64,000 bases of DNA, taken from JBBSMX01 sp038232935. Lineage in GTDB: Bacteria > Bacteroidota > Rhodothermia > Rhodothermales > JANQRZ01. The DNA is taken from positions 1 through 64,000 of the forward strand of contig JBBSMX010000003.1 in the NCBI GenBank assembly GCA_038232935.1, read 5' to 3'. The notes below the pieces were generated by a model that did not search any database, had not been told where the DNA came from, and worked only from the letters and a program-made list of their open reading frames with translations. The number at the start of each line of letters is the position of its first letter. Position 1 is the stretch's first letter. Shown here piece by piece: positions 1-7,762 of this stretch. Made by a program: the position numbers and the translations under genes.

Positions 1-123
1 GAGACGGCCTTCAGCGGGATCGAGAGTCGGCTGCCGAAGTCGATCCACGCGGTGACGGCGCGGGGCTTCGAGACGAAGGTGTTCCTGTTCCTGCTCACCC
101 TCAGCCTCGACGGCCTCATGTAG
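1..123 (+). CDS. IS982-family transposase, C-terminal fragment (5' end outside window)
   Basis: The window opens inside a reading frame of 40 codons that ends at TAG 121-123. The residues PKSIHAVTARGFETKVFLF resemble the conserved C-terminal end of IS982-family DDE transposases, where a K-x-I-x-A-V-T-x-x-G-F-E block precedes a hydrophobic tail. Only the tail is present, so it cannot be said whether the element is intact upstream. The following bases (124-137, GCACACAACTTGGGT) would be the terminal inverted repeat, reading ACCCAAG... inward on the other strand. Family assignment is from recalled motif resemblance. Confidence 0.6.
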   Translation, partial: ETAFSGIESRLPKSIHAVTARGFETKVFLFLLTLSLDGLM

Positions 124-140
124 CACACAACTTGGGTTAC
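124..140. repeat. Putative terminal inverted repeat of the IS982-like element
   Basis: Directly after the transposase stop codon lies GCACACAACTTGGGT, whose complement begins ACCCAAG. A repeat starting ACC a few bases past the stop is the arrangement expected for an IS982-type end. The partner repeat is outside the window, so this is inferred from position only. Confidence 0.4.
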
Positions 141-249
141 ATAATGTGTAGAGAGTTGCGAATTGCTCTGCGGCGGGCTCTCAGTACCCCCGTACAGTTA
201 CGGATCCGCCCCTTCCGTTCCCTGCTCCCCTCAGCCCCGGAGATCCCCC

Positions 250-3042
250 ATGCGCCGTTTACATACCCCGCCGTCCCCTCTGACCGCACTCGCCCTGTGC
301 GGCTTCTTGCTCGCCGCAGCCTTCGCCCCGGCCCATGCCCAGGAGAAGCGTCCCGCCCTCGACGCCTCTTTCGCTTCTGACGCGCTCGACCAAGTCACGT
401 GGAGCGCTGAGCGCGACGTGCCCCTCTTCCTCACCGGTCACCTCCGCGCCCCCGACGGCAAGCGCGGTGCCGAAGCCGCCGAGGCGTTCCTTGCCGAGCG
501 CGCGCCGCTCTTCGGTCTCGCCGAAGCGGACGACGCCTTCCGCGTGACGCAGACGTTCACCGGCGATCTCGGCGACACGCACGTCCGTGTGCAGCAGACC
601 GTCGATGGCGTACCCGTCTTCGGGGCCGAGTCCATGGTCCACCTCGACCGCAGCGGGGCCGTCTACGCGTACAACGGCGATGTGTACCCCGAGGCCGCCC
701 GCGTCGACACGCGCCCGTCCGTATCGAGCGGGGCCGCGATCTCCGCCGCGCAGTCCGTGCTGGAGCCGGGTACGGTGTACCGTGCGGCGAACGTCTCGCG
801 CGACGCAGACCCCTTCGCCGCCGCCGCTCAGCCCGATTGGACGCCGACGGCCGAGCTCGTCGTCTATCCGTTCGAGAAAAACGCCGTGCTCGCCTACCAC
901 GTCCGCCTGTTCGTCGACGAGCCGATGCCCGCCAACTGGGAAGTCTTCGTCGATGCCCACACGGGTGAGGTCGTGGACCGCTACAACTCGATCCACACCG
1001 GGGACGCGTCCGCGTCCGCCGTAGCCCCGATGCCGATGGCGGACACGAACGGCACCGGGACGAGCCTCTTCGGCGGCACGCTCAACATCCCGACGTTCCT
1101 CTCCGGCAGCAATTACTACCTCTACAACACCACACGCGGGCCGAGCTACATCCGCACGATGACGGCCAACAACGGCACGAGCCTCCCCGGCTCTTACGTC
1201 ACCAACCCCGACAACAACTTCACCGCGCAGACGCAGAAGGCCGCCGTCGATGCTCACTACGGCGCGATCTCGACGTTCGACTACTACAAGAACACCTTCA
1301 ACCGCAGCTCCTACGACAACAACAACGCTACGATCACCTCGACCGTCCACTACTCCTCGAACTACAACAACGCGTTCTGGAACGGGAGCCAGATGGTCTA
1401 CGGCGACGGCGACGGCTCGCAGTTCATCGCCCTCGTCGCGCTCGACATCGCGGCGCACGAGCTGACGCACGCCGTCACTGAGCGGACGGCCGGGCTGATC
1501 TACCAGAACGAGTCCGGCGCGCTCAACGAATCGGTCTCCGACATCTTCGCCATGATGGTGGACCGCGACGATTACCTGATCGGCGAGAACTCGTACACGC
1601 CGGGGATTTCCGGCGACGCCCTCCGCTACATGGACAACCCGCCCGCCGGCAACCAGCCGGACTACTACCCGAACCGCTACACCGGCTCGGCCGACAACGG
1701 CGGCGTCCACACGAACTCCGGCATCTCGAACAAGGCGGCGTACCTGATGGTCGCTGGCGGCACGGCCCACGGCGTGACCGTCGCCAGCATCGGCCGGGCG
1801 AAGACCGAGCAGATCTGGTACCGCGCCCTCACGACGTACTTCACGCAGTCGACCAACTTCGCCGCGGCGCGCTCGGGCACGCTCCAGGCCACGGCCGACC
1901 TCTACGGCAGCAGCGGGTCGGAGTACGCCGCCGTGCAGAACGCGTGGGCGGCGGTGGGCGTCGGCAGCCCTGCCGGCGGCGGGGGCGGCTCGAACGACAC
2001 GTACGAGCCCAACGACTCGTTCGCCCAGGCCTACGGCCCGCTCACGTCCGGCACGGTGTACAGCTCGTTCATCGCCTCGTCCTCCGACGATGACTACTAC
2101 ACGTTCACGTCCACGGCGACGGGCACGATCACCGTCACGCTCGGCGGCTTCTCCGGCGACTACGATGTGTTCCTCTACAACGGGAGCCAGACCGAGATAG
2201 GGCGCGGCTACACGACGAACAACCCGGAGACGATCTCCGTCGCGAACGCCGCCGCCGGGACGTACTACGTCCGCGTCGATGGCTACAACGGCGCTTCCAG
2301 CACCACCGACGATTACCAGCTCACGGTGAGCTACCCGACCGGCGGCGGGGGCGGCGGCACGCCGCAGTGGTACTACGAAGACCTCGTCTACGAGTCGCCG
2401 CACAACTACCCCAACAACTACAACAACTCGAAGACCTACACGAAGGCCGGCGCGCAGCGCGTGGCGATGTACTTCTCGACGTTCAACACCGAGGCGAACT
2501 ACGACTTCGTCTACGTCAAGAACGCGGGCGGCGCGACGCAGGCGACCTACCACGGCAACCTGTCGGCGTTCTGGGCCATCGTGGACGGCTCGTCGATCAC
2601 GGCCAACCTCGTCACCGACGCGAGCGTGCGGAAGTACGGCTACAAGGTGACGCGCGTGGCGTACTTCTCGCCGAACCCGCTCTTCGCGGGCGGGGAGGAG
2701 GGCACGCCGATGGCGAGCGCGCCGGACGCGGCCGAGAGCGTGCCGGTCGAGGTCGGCGCGAAGTCGCTCGGCGGTCCTGTGGCGTTCGGGCTCGCGCAGA
2801 ACCGGCCGAACCCGCTCGCGTCGTCGGCGACGATCTCCTACGGGCTCGAAACGACGAGCGCCGTCCGGCTCGTGGTCTACGACGTGCTCGGCCGCGAGGT
2901 CGCCGTGCTCGAAGACGACGTGCGCGAGGCGGGATCGTACGAAGTCCGCTTCGACGCGGCGGACCTGCCGGCCGGGACGTACTTCTACCGCCTGCAGGCC
3001 GGGGACTACGTCGAGACGAAGCAGATGACCGTCGTGCGCTAG
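250..3042 (+). CDS. Secreted M4 (thermolysin-like) metallopeptidase with PPC domain and T9SS sorting domain
   Basis: A 930-residue secreted zinc endopeptidase. The ATG at 250 is chosen because it gives a clean signal peptide (about residues 1-30, ending AHA before Q31); the longer frame from 163 adds an unlikely leader. FTP/PepSY-like propeptide regions precede the catalytic domain. The zinc motif HELTH is at residues 403-407 with the third ligand E427 in NESVSD. A pre-peptidase C-terminal domain follows at about 583-695 after a Gly/Ser linker, then a roughly 100-residue Tyr/Asn-rich, CUB-like region. The last 80 residues are a type IX sorting domain (NRPNPLASSATISY, VVYDVLGRE, LPAGTYFYRLQ). 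It is expected to be exported by Sec, then T9SS, and to degrade extracellular protein. A terminator follows at 3067. Confidence 0.93.
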   Translation: MRRLHTPPSPLTALALCGFLLAAAFAPAHAQEKRPALDASFASDALDQVTWSAERDVPLFLTGHLRAPDGKRGAEAAEAFLAERAPLFGLAEADDAFRVTQTFTGDLGDTHVRVQQTVDGVPVFGAESMVHLDRSGAVYAYNGDVYPEAARVDTRPSVSSGAAISAAQSVLEPGTVYRAANVSRDADPFAAAAQPDWTPTAELVVYPFEKNAVLAYHVRLFVDEPMPANWEVFVDAHTGEVVDRYNSIHTGDASASAVAPMPMADTNGTGTSLFGGTLNIPTFLSGSNYYLYNTTRGPSYIRTMTANNGTSLPGSYVTNPDNNFTAQTQKAAVDAHYGAISTFDYYKNTFNRSSYDNNNATITSTVHYSSNYNNAFWNGSQMVYGDGDGSQFIALVALDIAAHELTHAVTERTAGLIYQNESGALNESVSDIFAMMVDRDDYLIGENSYTPGISGDALRYMDNPPAGNQPDYYPNRYTGSADNGGVHTNSGISNKAAYLMVAGGTAHGVTVASIGRAKTEQIWYRALTTYFTQSTNFAAARSGTLQATADLYGSSGSEYAAVQNAWAAVGVGSPAGGGGGSNDTYEPNDSFAQAYGPLTSGTVYSSFIASSSDDDYYTFTSTATGTITVTLGGFSGDYDVFLYNGSQTEIGRGYTTNNPETISVANAAAGTYYVRVDGYNGASSTTDDYQLTVSYPTGGGGGGTPQWYYEDLVYESPHNYPNNYNNSKTYTKAGAQRVAMYFSTFNTEANYDFVYVKNAGGATQATYHGNLSAFWAIVDGSSITANLVTDASVRKYGYKVTRVAYFSPNPLFAGGEEGTPMASAPDAAESVPVEVGAKSLGGPVAFGLAQNRPNPLASSATISYGLETTSAVRLVVYDVLGREVAVLEDDVREAGSYEVRFDAADLPAGTYFYRLQAGDYVETKQMTVVR

Positions 3043-3066
3043 CGCAACCCATCGGCAGCGTTTGAC

Positions 3067-3109
3067 AAGGGGGGCGCCCGTAGGTCGGGGCGTCCCCTTC
3101 TGTTTGTTT
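3067..3109 (+). terminator. Probable Rho-independent terminator of the M4 peptidase gene
   Basis: Imperfect GC-rich inverted repeat (AAGGGG...CGCCCG / CGGGGCG..CCCCTT) starting 25 bp after the stop codon, followed by the T-rich run CTGTTTGTTTG. The six-pair AAGGGG/CCCCTT arm is exact and the inner part has mismatches. Confidence 0.6.
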
Positions 3110-3125
3110 GGAGAGCAGCGGGTAG

Positions 3126-3158
3126 CGCTTCGCCGAACGGATCACGCTCGTGCCCTAA
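3126..3158 (+). pseudogene. Relic of the 3' end of a T9SS sorting-domain gene
   Basis: The 33 bases ending at TAA 3156-3158 match the last 33 bases of the downstream gene (4732-4764) at 28 positions, including an uninterrupted 16-base stretch CGGATCACGCTCGTGC. Read in the same frame they encode RFAERITLVP-stop against SFTERITLVR-stop, and an in-frame TAG lies immediately upstream. It is too short to be a gene. It looks like the leftover end of a duplicated or replaced sorting-domain gene. Confidence 0.6.
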
Positions 3159-3171
3159 GCGTGAGAGCTCC

Positions 3172-4764
3172 ATGCCGATACGCCGTTTGACGATGAAAGC
3201 GCTTGTTGCGGGACTGGCCCTCGTGACCGGGCTCACGGGGAGCGTTGTGGTGATGAGCAAGCCGGCACAGGCGCAACTCGTGATGGAACCCGAAGCCCTG
3301 AGTGTCACGCTGCCGCAGGGTGAGACCGAGGCGCGCACCGTGACGTTGAGGAACACCGGGAGTGAGCCGCTCGCGTTCTGCGTCAACTTCGACCGGCCGT
3401 TGCAGCGGGCGGTAGGAGCGGTGCAGCTCGCAAACGAAGCCCTCGGGGGAGCGTGCGGGACCTACGGCGAGGTGCTCTTCCTCGTGAACCGCTCAGGGCT
3501 CCCCGGCTGCTGCGCGAGCGCTCACGGGCTGACTATGACCCCCGACGGCCGGCTCTTTGCCGCGGAGTACCACACGGACCTCACCTACGAGCTCAACGCC
3601 GAGCTCGGCTTCGTCCGGGCGTTCGACCACCCTGTGGTGGCCGAGCTCGCGCCGTTCCCCGTGACGACGGGATTGACGTACAACGCCGACACCGGGACGC
3701 TGTGGTGGCTCAACATCGAGGAGTACACCGACGGGTTTCGGCGTGCGCTACTCCTAGAAGGCGATCTCAACGGAGTGCCGACGGGGCGGCGGATCGAGCT
3801 CCCGATTGGAGCGGACGGGCCGCCGGACGAGCGCGTCAACGCCGTCGGGCTCGTCTACGACCCCGCGACGGAGCTCTATTACTACCTGGACTTCTCCGGC
3901 GACCGCCTCTGGGCCGTGGACACCCTCGGGGTCGTCGCCGAGGGGTACCCCGTCGAGTTGGAGGCGTACCCCGGTGCCCAGTTCGGGTTCGGGCTCGATG
4001 CGCACTCCACGAGCGAGGATGCGGCGGGGCTGCGCTTCGAGGTGGGGACGGCCCTGCCCCCGCAGCCGGGCGTCCGCCGAATCGTCGTGGCGGAGCAGTA
4101 CGGGGGGGACACCGCGCCGGAGGCGGAGCCGCTCGTGACCCCGCTCTCTGAGCCGCTGCCGGGGACGGATAGCGGAGGGATGGGCGGGGAGCCGGTGCGA
4201 AGCCGGACGGACCCCAACGGCGTGCTCTACTATCCGTATAGCGGGTTCGGAGAATCGGGCGTAGTGGCGATCCGTCCGCACCCGCTGCCGCCGTCGTGGC
4301 TGGTGGTGGAGGCGTGGGACGGGACGCTCGCGCCGGGCGAGAGCCGACAGATCACGCTGACGTTCCGGCCGGGCGCGCGGGCGGTGGGCACGTACACCGC
4401 CACACTGCAAGCGTTCACCGCAGAGACGGGCGAAGCGGTGGAGGTCCCGCTGACGCTGGAGGTGATGCCGGGGACGGTGAGCGAGGAGGAGCCGGCCGAG
4501 GTGCCGGAAGCGTCGCTCGCGGTGTATCCGAACCCGACGAACGCTTCGGCGATGGTCGCGCTGACGCTCGGTGCGGCTTCCGAGGTACGGGTGGCGGTCT
4601 ACGACGTGCTCGGGCGACGGGTCGCGCTGCTCAGCGAAGGAGCGCTCGATGCGGGGACGCATCGCTTGCGCTTCGACGGGCGGGCGCTGCCGGCCGGTCT
4701 CTACCTCGTCCGCGCCGAGAGCGGAAGCCGCAGCTTCACCGAGCGGATCACGCTCGTGCGCTAG
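3172..4764 (+). CDS. Secreted protein of unknown function with T9SS C-terminal sorting domain
   Basis: A 530-residue protein. The N-terminus (MPIRRLTMKALVAGLALVTG) is a signal peptide ending near AQAQ at residue 35; ATG 3193 is an alternative start. Next comes an Ig-like stretch with alternating beta pattern (ALSVTLPQGETEARTVTLRN), as in bacterial surface-protein ASPM/SPD-2/Hydin-like domains. The centre has repeated Gly/Tyr/Asp strands (GLTYNADTGTLWWLN, GLVYDPATELYYYLD), suggesting a beta-propeller. A second Ig-like segment follows at about 375-430. The end is a type IX sorting domain (VYPNPTNASAMVALTL, VAVYDVLGRRVALL, LPAGLYLVRAES). No catalytic motif was recognised. It is probably surface-exposed or secreted, like the M4 peptidase upstream. 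Confidence 0.85.
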   Translation: MPIRRLTMKALVAGLALVTGLTGSVVVMSKPAQAQLVMEPEALSVTLPQGETEARTVTLRNTGSEPLAFCVNFDRPLQRAVGAVQLANEALGGACGTYGEVLFLVNRSGLPGCCASAHGLTMTPDGRLFAAEYHTDLTYELNAELGFVRAFDHPVVAELAPFPVTTGLTYNADTGTLWWLNIEEYTDGFRRALLLEGDLNGVPTGRRIELPIGADGPPDERVNAVGLVYDPATELYYYLDFSGDRLWAVDTLGVVAEGYPVELEAYPGAQFGFGLDAHSTSEDAAGLRFEVGTALPPQPGVRRIVVAEQYGGDTAPEAEPLVTPLSEPLPGTDSGGMGGEPVRSRTDPNGVLYYPYSGFGESGVVAIRPHPLPPSWLVVEAWDGTLAPGESRQITLTFRPGARAVGTYTATLQAFTAETGEAVEVPLTLEVMPGTVSEEEPAEVPEASLAVYPNPTNASAMVALTLGAASEVRVAVYDVLGRRVALLSEGALDAGTHRLRFDGRALPAGLYLVRAESGSRSFTERITLVR

Positions 4765-4890
4765 ATCGGCTCTTGCTTTCTCAGAGCGCGCTCGCAGGCC
4801 GGGGCGTTCCCTTTTCGTTGGGCGCGAATCGACCGCAGGCGCGGCGGAGGCGGTCGTAGCTTGCACGGCCTCGTTTATCGCCTCCGTTTC

Positions 4891-6519
4891 ATGCCGGCTC
4901 CGCGCTACCCCGACTCGCAGCCTACCGCTGCCGCCCCGCTCGCTGCCGAACTCGTCCTGAACGGCGAGCACGCGGCCAAGCCCAACGCGATCCGTCTCTG
5001 CGTCATCGACATCGGCTCCAACTCGTTCCACGCCATCGTCTTCGACGCCTTCCCCGACGGGACGTTCGCCATCGTGGATACGCTGAAGGAGATGGTGCAA
5101 CTCGGCGAAGGCGGGTTCACGACGCACCAGTTGACCGAGGAAGCGCAGGAGCGCGGGCTCGCGGCCCTCGCCCGCATCCGTGAGATGGCCGATGGCTACG
5201 GTGTGGCCGATTACGTCGCCTGTGCGACGAGCGCCGTCCGCGAGGCCGAGAACGGCGGCGAGTTCATCGAGCGCGTCCGCGACGAGACGGGCCTCTACAT
5301 CCGCACGATCAGCGGCGAGACGGAGGCGGACCTGATCTACAAAGCCGTCCGCCACGCCGTCGACATCTCCGAGCCGTCGCTGCTCGTGGACATCGGCGGC
5401 GGCTCGACCGAGTTCATCATCGCCGACCGTGCGGGTTCGCACTTCACGACGAGCCTCAAGCTCGGCGCGGCGCGGATGACGGAGCAGTTCGTCACCACCG
5501 ATCCCGTAGCGGAGGCGGAGTTCCGCGCGCTGCGGGCGCACATCCGGAAGGAGCTCGGTCCGGTCTTTCGGGCGGCGCACGAGCGCGGGGTGCGCCGCGT
5601 TGTCGGCAGCTCGGGGACGTTGCAAAACCTCGCCGCGCTCGCCTCCTCGGCCTCCGGTGAGGCCGGGCAGATCTTCGACTACGTCTTCGACGCCGTCAAC
5701 ATCCGGCGCGCGACCAAGCTCGTGATGCAGTCCGACCGCGCCCGCCGTCTGACGATGCCCGGCCTTCTGGAGAAGCGCGTGGACCAGATCGTCGCCGGGG
5801 CGACGCTCATCGACGTGGTGTTGAAGGATCTCGGCATCAAGCGGTTCGAGGTCAGCCCGGACGCGCTCCGCGAAGGCATCGTGATCGACTTCGTCGAGCG
5901 GAACTACAAGTGGATCCGGCGGCTGGCACCGTTCCGCAGCGTGCGGCGGCGGAGCGTCTACGACCTCGCCATCCGGCTTCGGTGGGACGAGGCCCACGCC
6001 CGCCACGTCGCCCGCCTCGCGCTCCGGCTCTTCGACGTGACCGCGCCGCTCCACGGCCGGGGCGAGCACGAGCGGGAGTTGCTCGAATACGCCGCCATCC
6101 TCCGCGACGTGGGCTACGCCGTCAGCCGCCGGAGCCACCACAAACACTCGCTCTACGTCATCAAAAACGCCGACCTCAAGGGGTTCACGCCCGAGGAGGT
6201 CGCCGTCATCGCGAACGTTGCCCGCTACCACCGCGCCGGCCTCCCGAGCACCCGCCACGCCGACTACGCCCGGCTGTCCGACGAGCAGCAACGCCTCGTG
6301 GACGAGCTCGCCGCCCTCCTCCGCCTCGCCAACGGGCTCGACCGCAGCCATTTCCAGAACGTGATCCACCTCGACGTTCACGTAGAGGAGGACCGGCTTC
6401 GGCTCGTCATTCAGACGAAGGCGGACCCGCAGCTCGACGTGTGGGCGGCGGGGCGGGGAGCGGGGCTGTTCCGGCGTACGTTCGGCCGGCCGGTCCGCGT
6501 AGAGGTAGAGGAAGGGTAA
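4891..6519 (+). CDS. Ppx/GppA-type exopolyphosphatase with C-terminal HD domain
   Basis: A 542-residue ASKHA-fold phosphatase expected to cleave terminal phosphate from polyphosphate and/or pppGpp. The phosphate-1 motif VIDIGSNSFHAIVFD lies near residue 39, and the second loop DIGGGSTEF begins at residue 167. The C-terminal third (from about residue 330) is an HD-type helical domain (EYAAILRDVGYAVSRRSHHKHS). This makes it a long, two-domain Ppx like E. coli Ppx rather than a short Ppx. ATG 4891 is preferred over an upstream TTG at 4861 because conservation begins after it. The stop codon lies inside a heptameric hairpin (6507-6600). A PPK2 gene at 27055 could be a metabolic partner. Confidence 0.9.
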   Translation: MPAPRYPDSQPTAAAPLAAELVLNGEHAAKPNAIRLCVIDIGSNSFHAIVFDAFPDGTFAIVDTLKEMVQLGEGGFTTHQLTEEAQERGLAALARIREMADGYGVADYVACATSAVREAENGGEFIERVRDETGLYIRTISGETEADLIYKAVRHAVDISEPSLLVDIGGGSTEFIIADRAGSHFTTSLKLGAARMTEQFVTTDPVAEAEFRALRAHIRKELGPVFRAAHERGVRRVVGSSGTLQNLAALASSASGEAGQIFDYVFDAVNIRRATKLVMQSDRARRLTMPGLLEKRVDQIVAGATLIDVVLKDLGIKRFEVSPDALREGIVIDFVERNYKWIRRLAPFRSVRRRSVYDLAIRLRWDEAHARHVARLALRLFDVTAPLHGRGEHERELLEYAAILRDVGYAVSRRSHHKHSLYVIKNADLKGFTPEEVAVIANVARYHRAGLPSTRHADYARLSDEQQRLVDELAALLRLANGLDRSHFQNVIHLDVHVEEDRLRLVIQTKADPQLDVWAAGRGAGLFRRTFGRPVRVEVEEG

Positions 6520-6600
6520 AGGGCGAGGGGCGCGGCCTGCTCTACACGACCGAAATCGCCTCTTTTACCCTTCATCCCTCACCCTGTACCCTTTGACCCC
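6507..6600. repeat. Heptameric hairpin repeat, locus A (after ppx)
   Basis: Left arm GGTAGAG GAAGGGT AAAGGGC GAGGGGC and right arm CTTTTAC CCTTCAT CCCTCAC CCTGTAC CCTTTGA are degenerate tandem 7-nt words that are reverse complements of each other (GGGTAAAGGG / CCCTTTGACCC type). The left arm begins inside the ppx coding sequence and includes its TAA. Base composition is lower in GC than the flanks. Confidence 0.65.
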
Positions 6601-6766
6601 CTTTCTTCCATTCTTCCGCTCTTCGCAGGGCTGGCCGGTTGATGCTCTGGCGACGTTTCTCTAACTTCCGACGATCTGTGCAGGTGGCCTCACCCCCCGC
6701 TCTCCCGCCACCTTCGCCGCCTGTCTTCTGCGCGTCTCCACCGGCGCGTGACCGACCCCTCACCCG

Positions 6767-7276
<510 letters not shown>

Positions 7277-7280
7277 AAGA

Positions 7281-7353
7281 GTTGTTGGTTTTTAGCTGTT
7301 GGCTTTTGGTTGATGACCAACTGCCAAGAGCCAAGAGCCAAGAGCCAAAAGCT
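7281..7353. repeat. Heptameric hairpin repeat, locus B (nuoJ-nuoK)
   Basis: It fills the nuoJ-nuoK spacer. The left arm holds words of the type TGGTTTT, TAGCTGT, TGGCTTT and TGGTTGA. The right arm holds CCAACTG followed by CCAAGAG three times and CCAAAAG. The arms are inverted (TTGGCTTTTGG / CCAAGAGCCAA) and strikingly AT-richer than the genes on either side. nuoK starts nine bases after the element. Confidence 0.75.
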
Positions 7354-7361
7354 CCCCACCG

Positions 7362-7667
7362 ATGGAACTCGCCCTCAACTGGTACCTCTCGCTCTCGGCC
7401 GTGCTGTTCGTGATCGGCGTGCTGGGGGTGCTGCTCCGGCGCAACGCCATCGTCATCTTCCTCTCGATCGAGCTGATGCTGAACGCGGTGAACCTCACGC
7501 TCGTCGCCTTCAGCCAGAGCTTCGGCGACGTGGACGGCCTCGTACTCGTGTTCTTCGTGATGAGCGTGGCCGCGGCCGAAGCCGCCGTCGGGCTCGCCAT
7601 CGTCATCGCCCTCTTCCGCAACAAGACGACCGTCAACGTCAACGAGATCAACCTGTTCAGGGGCTGA
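7362..7667 (+). CDS. nuoK: NADH-quinone oxidoreductase subunit K
   Basis: A 101-residue subunit with three transmembrane helices, equivalent to mitochondrial ND4L. The conserved membrane glutamate used in proton translocation is at residue 37 in VIFLSIELMLNAVNLTLVAF, and the second conserved Glu lies in the third helix (SVAAAEAAVGLAIVIALF). The length is exactly that of the family. It is separated from nuoJ and nuoL by related heptameric hairpins (loci B and C) instead of the overlaps usual in nuo operons. Confidence 0.96.
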   Translation: MELALNWYLSLSAVLFVIGVLGVLLRRNAIVIFLSIELMLNAVNLTLVAFSQSFGDVDGLVLVFFVMSVAAAEAAVGLAIVIALFRNKTTVNVNEINLFRG

Positions 7668-7673
7668 TGCCCC

Positions 7674-7758
7674 TGGCTTTTAGCTCTTGGCTGTTGGCTG
7701 TTAGCAGCCCCTCCGGCAGGAGAGCGCTAACAGCCAAGAGCTAACGGCCAACAGCTTT
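7674..7758. repeat. Heptameric hairpin repeat, locus C (nuoK-nuoL)
   Basis: Left arm CTGGCTT TTAGCTC TTGGCTG TTGGCTG TTAGCAG; right arm GCTAACA GCCAAGA GCTAACG GCCAACA GCTTTCC. It is a long hairpin with a short GC-rich centre (CCCTCCGGCAGGAG). It uses the same word vocabulary as locus B, 300 bp upstream, but differs from all other copies in the window. It ends just before the nuoL ATG. Confidence 0.8.
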
Positions 7759-7762
7759 CCAC

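Noticed and set aside
259..2553. Long open frames on the opposite strand of real genes, for example across the M4 peptidase.
   Set aside because: They lack coherent protein motifs and mirror the GC-rich third-position bias of the true genes.
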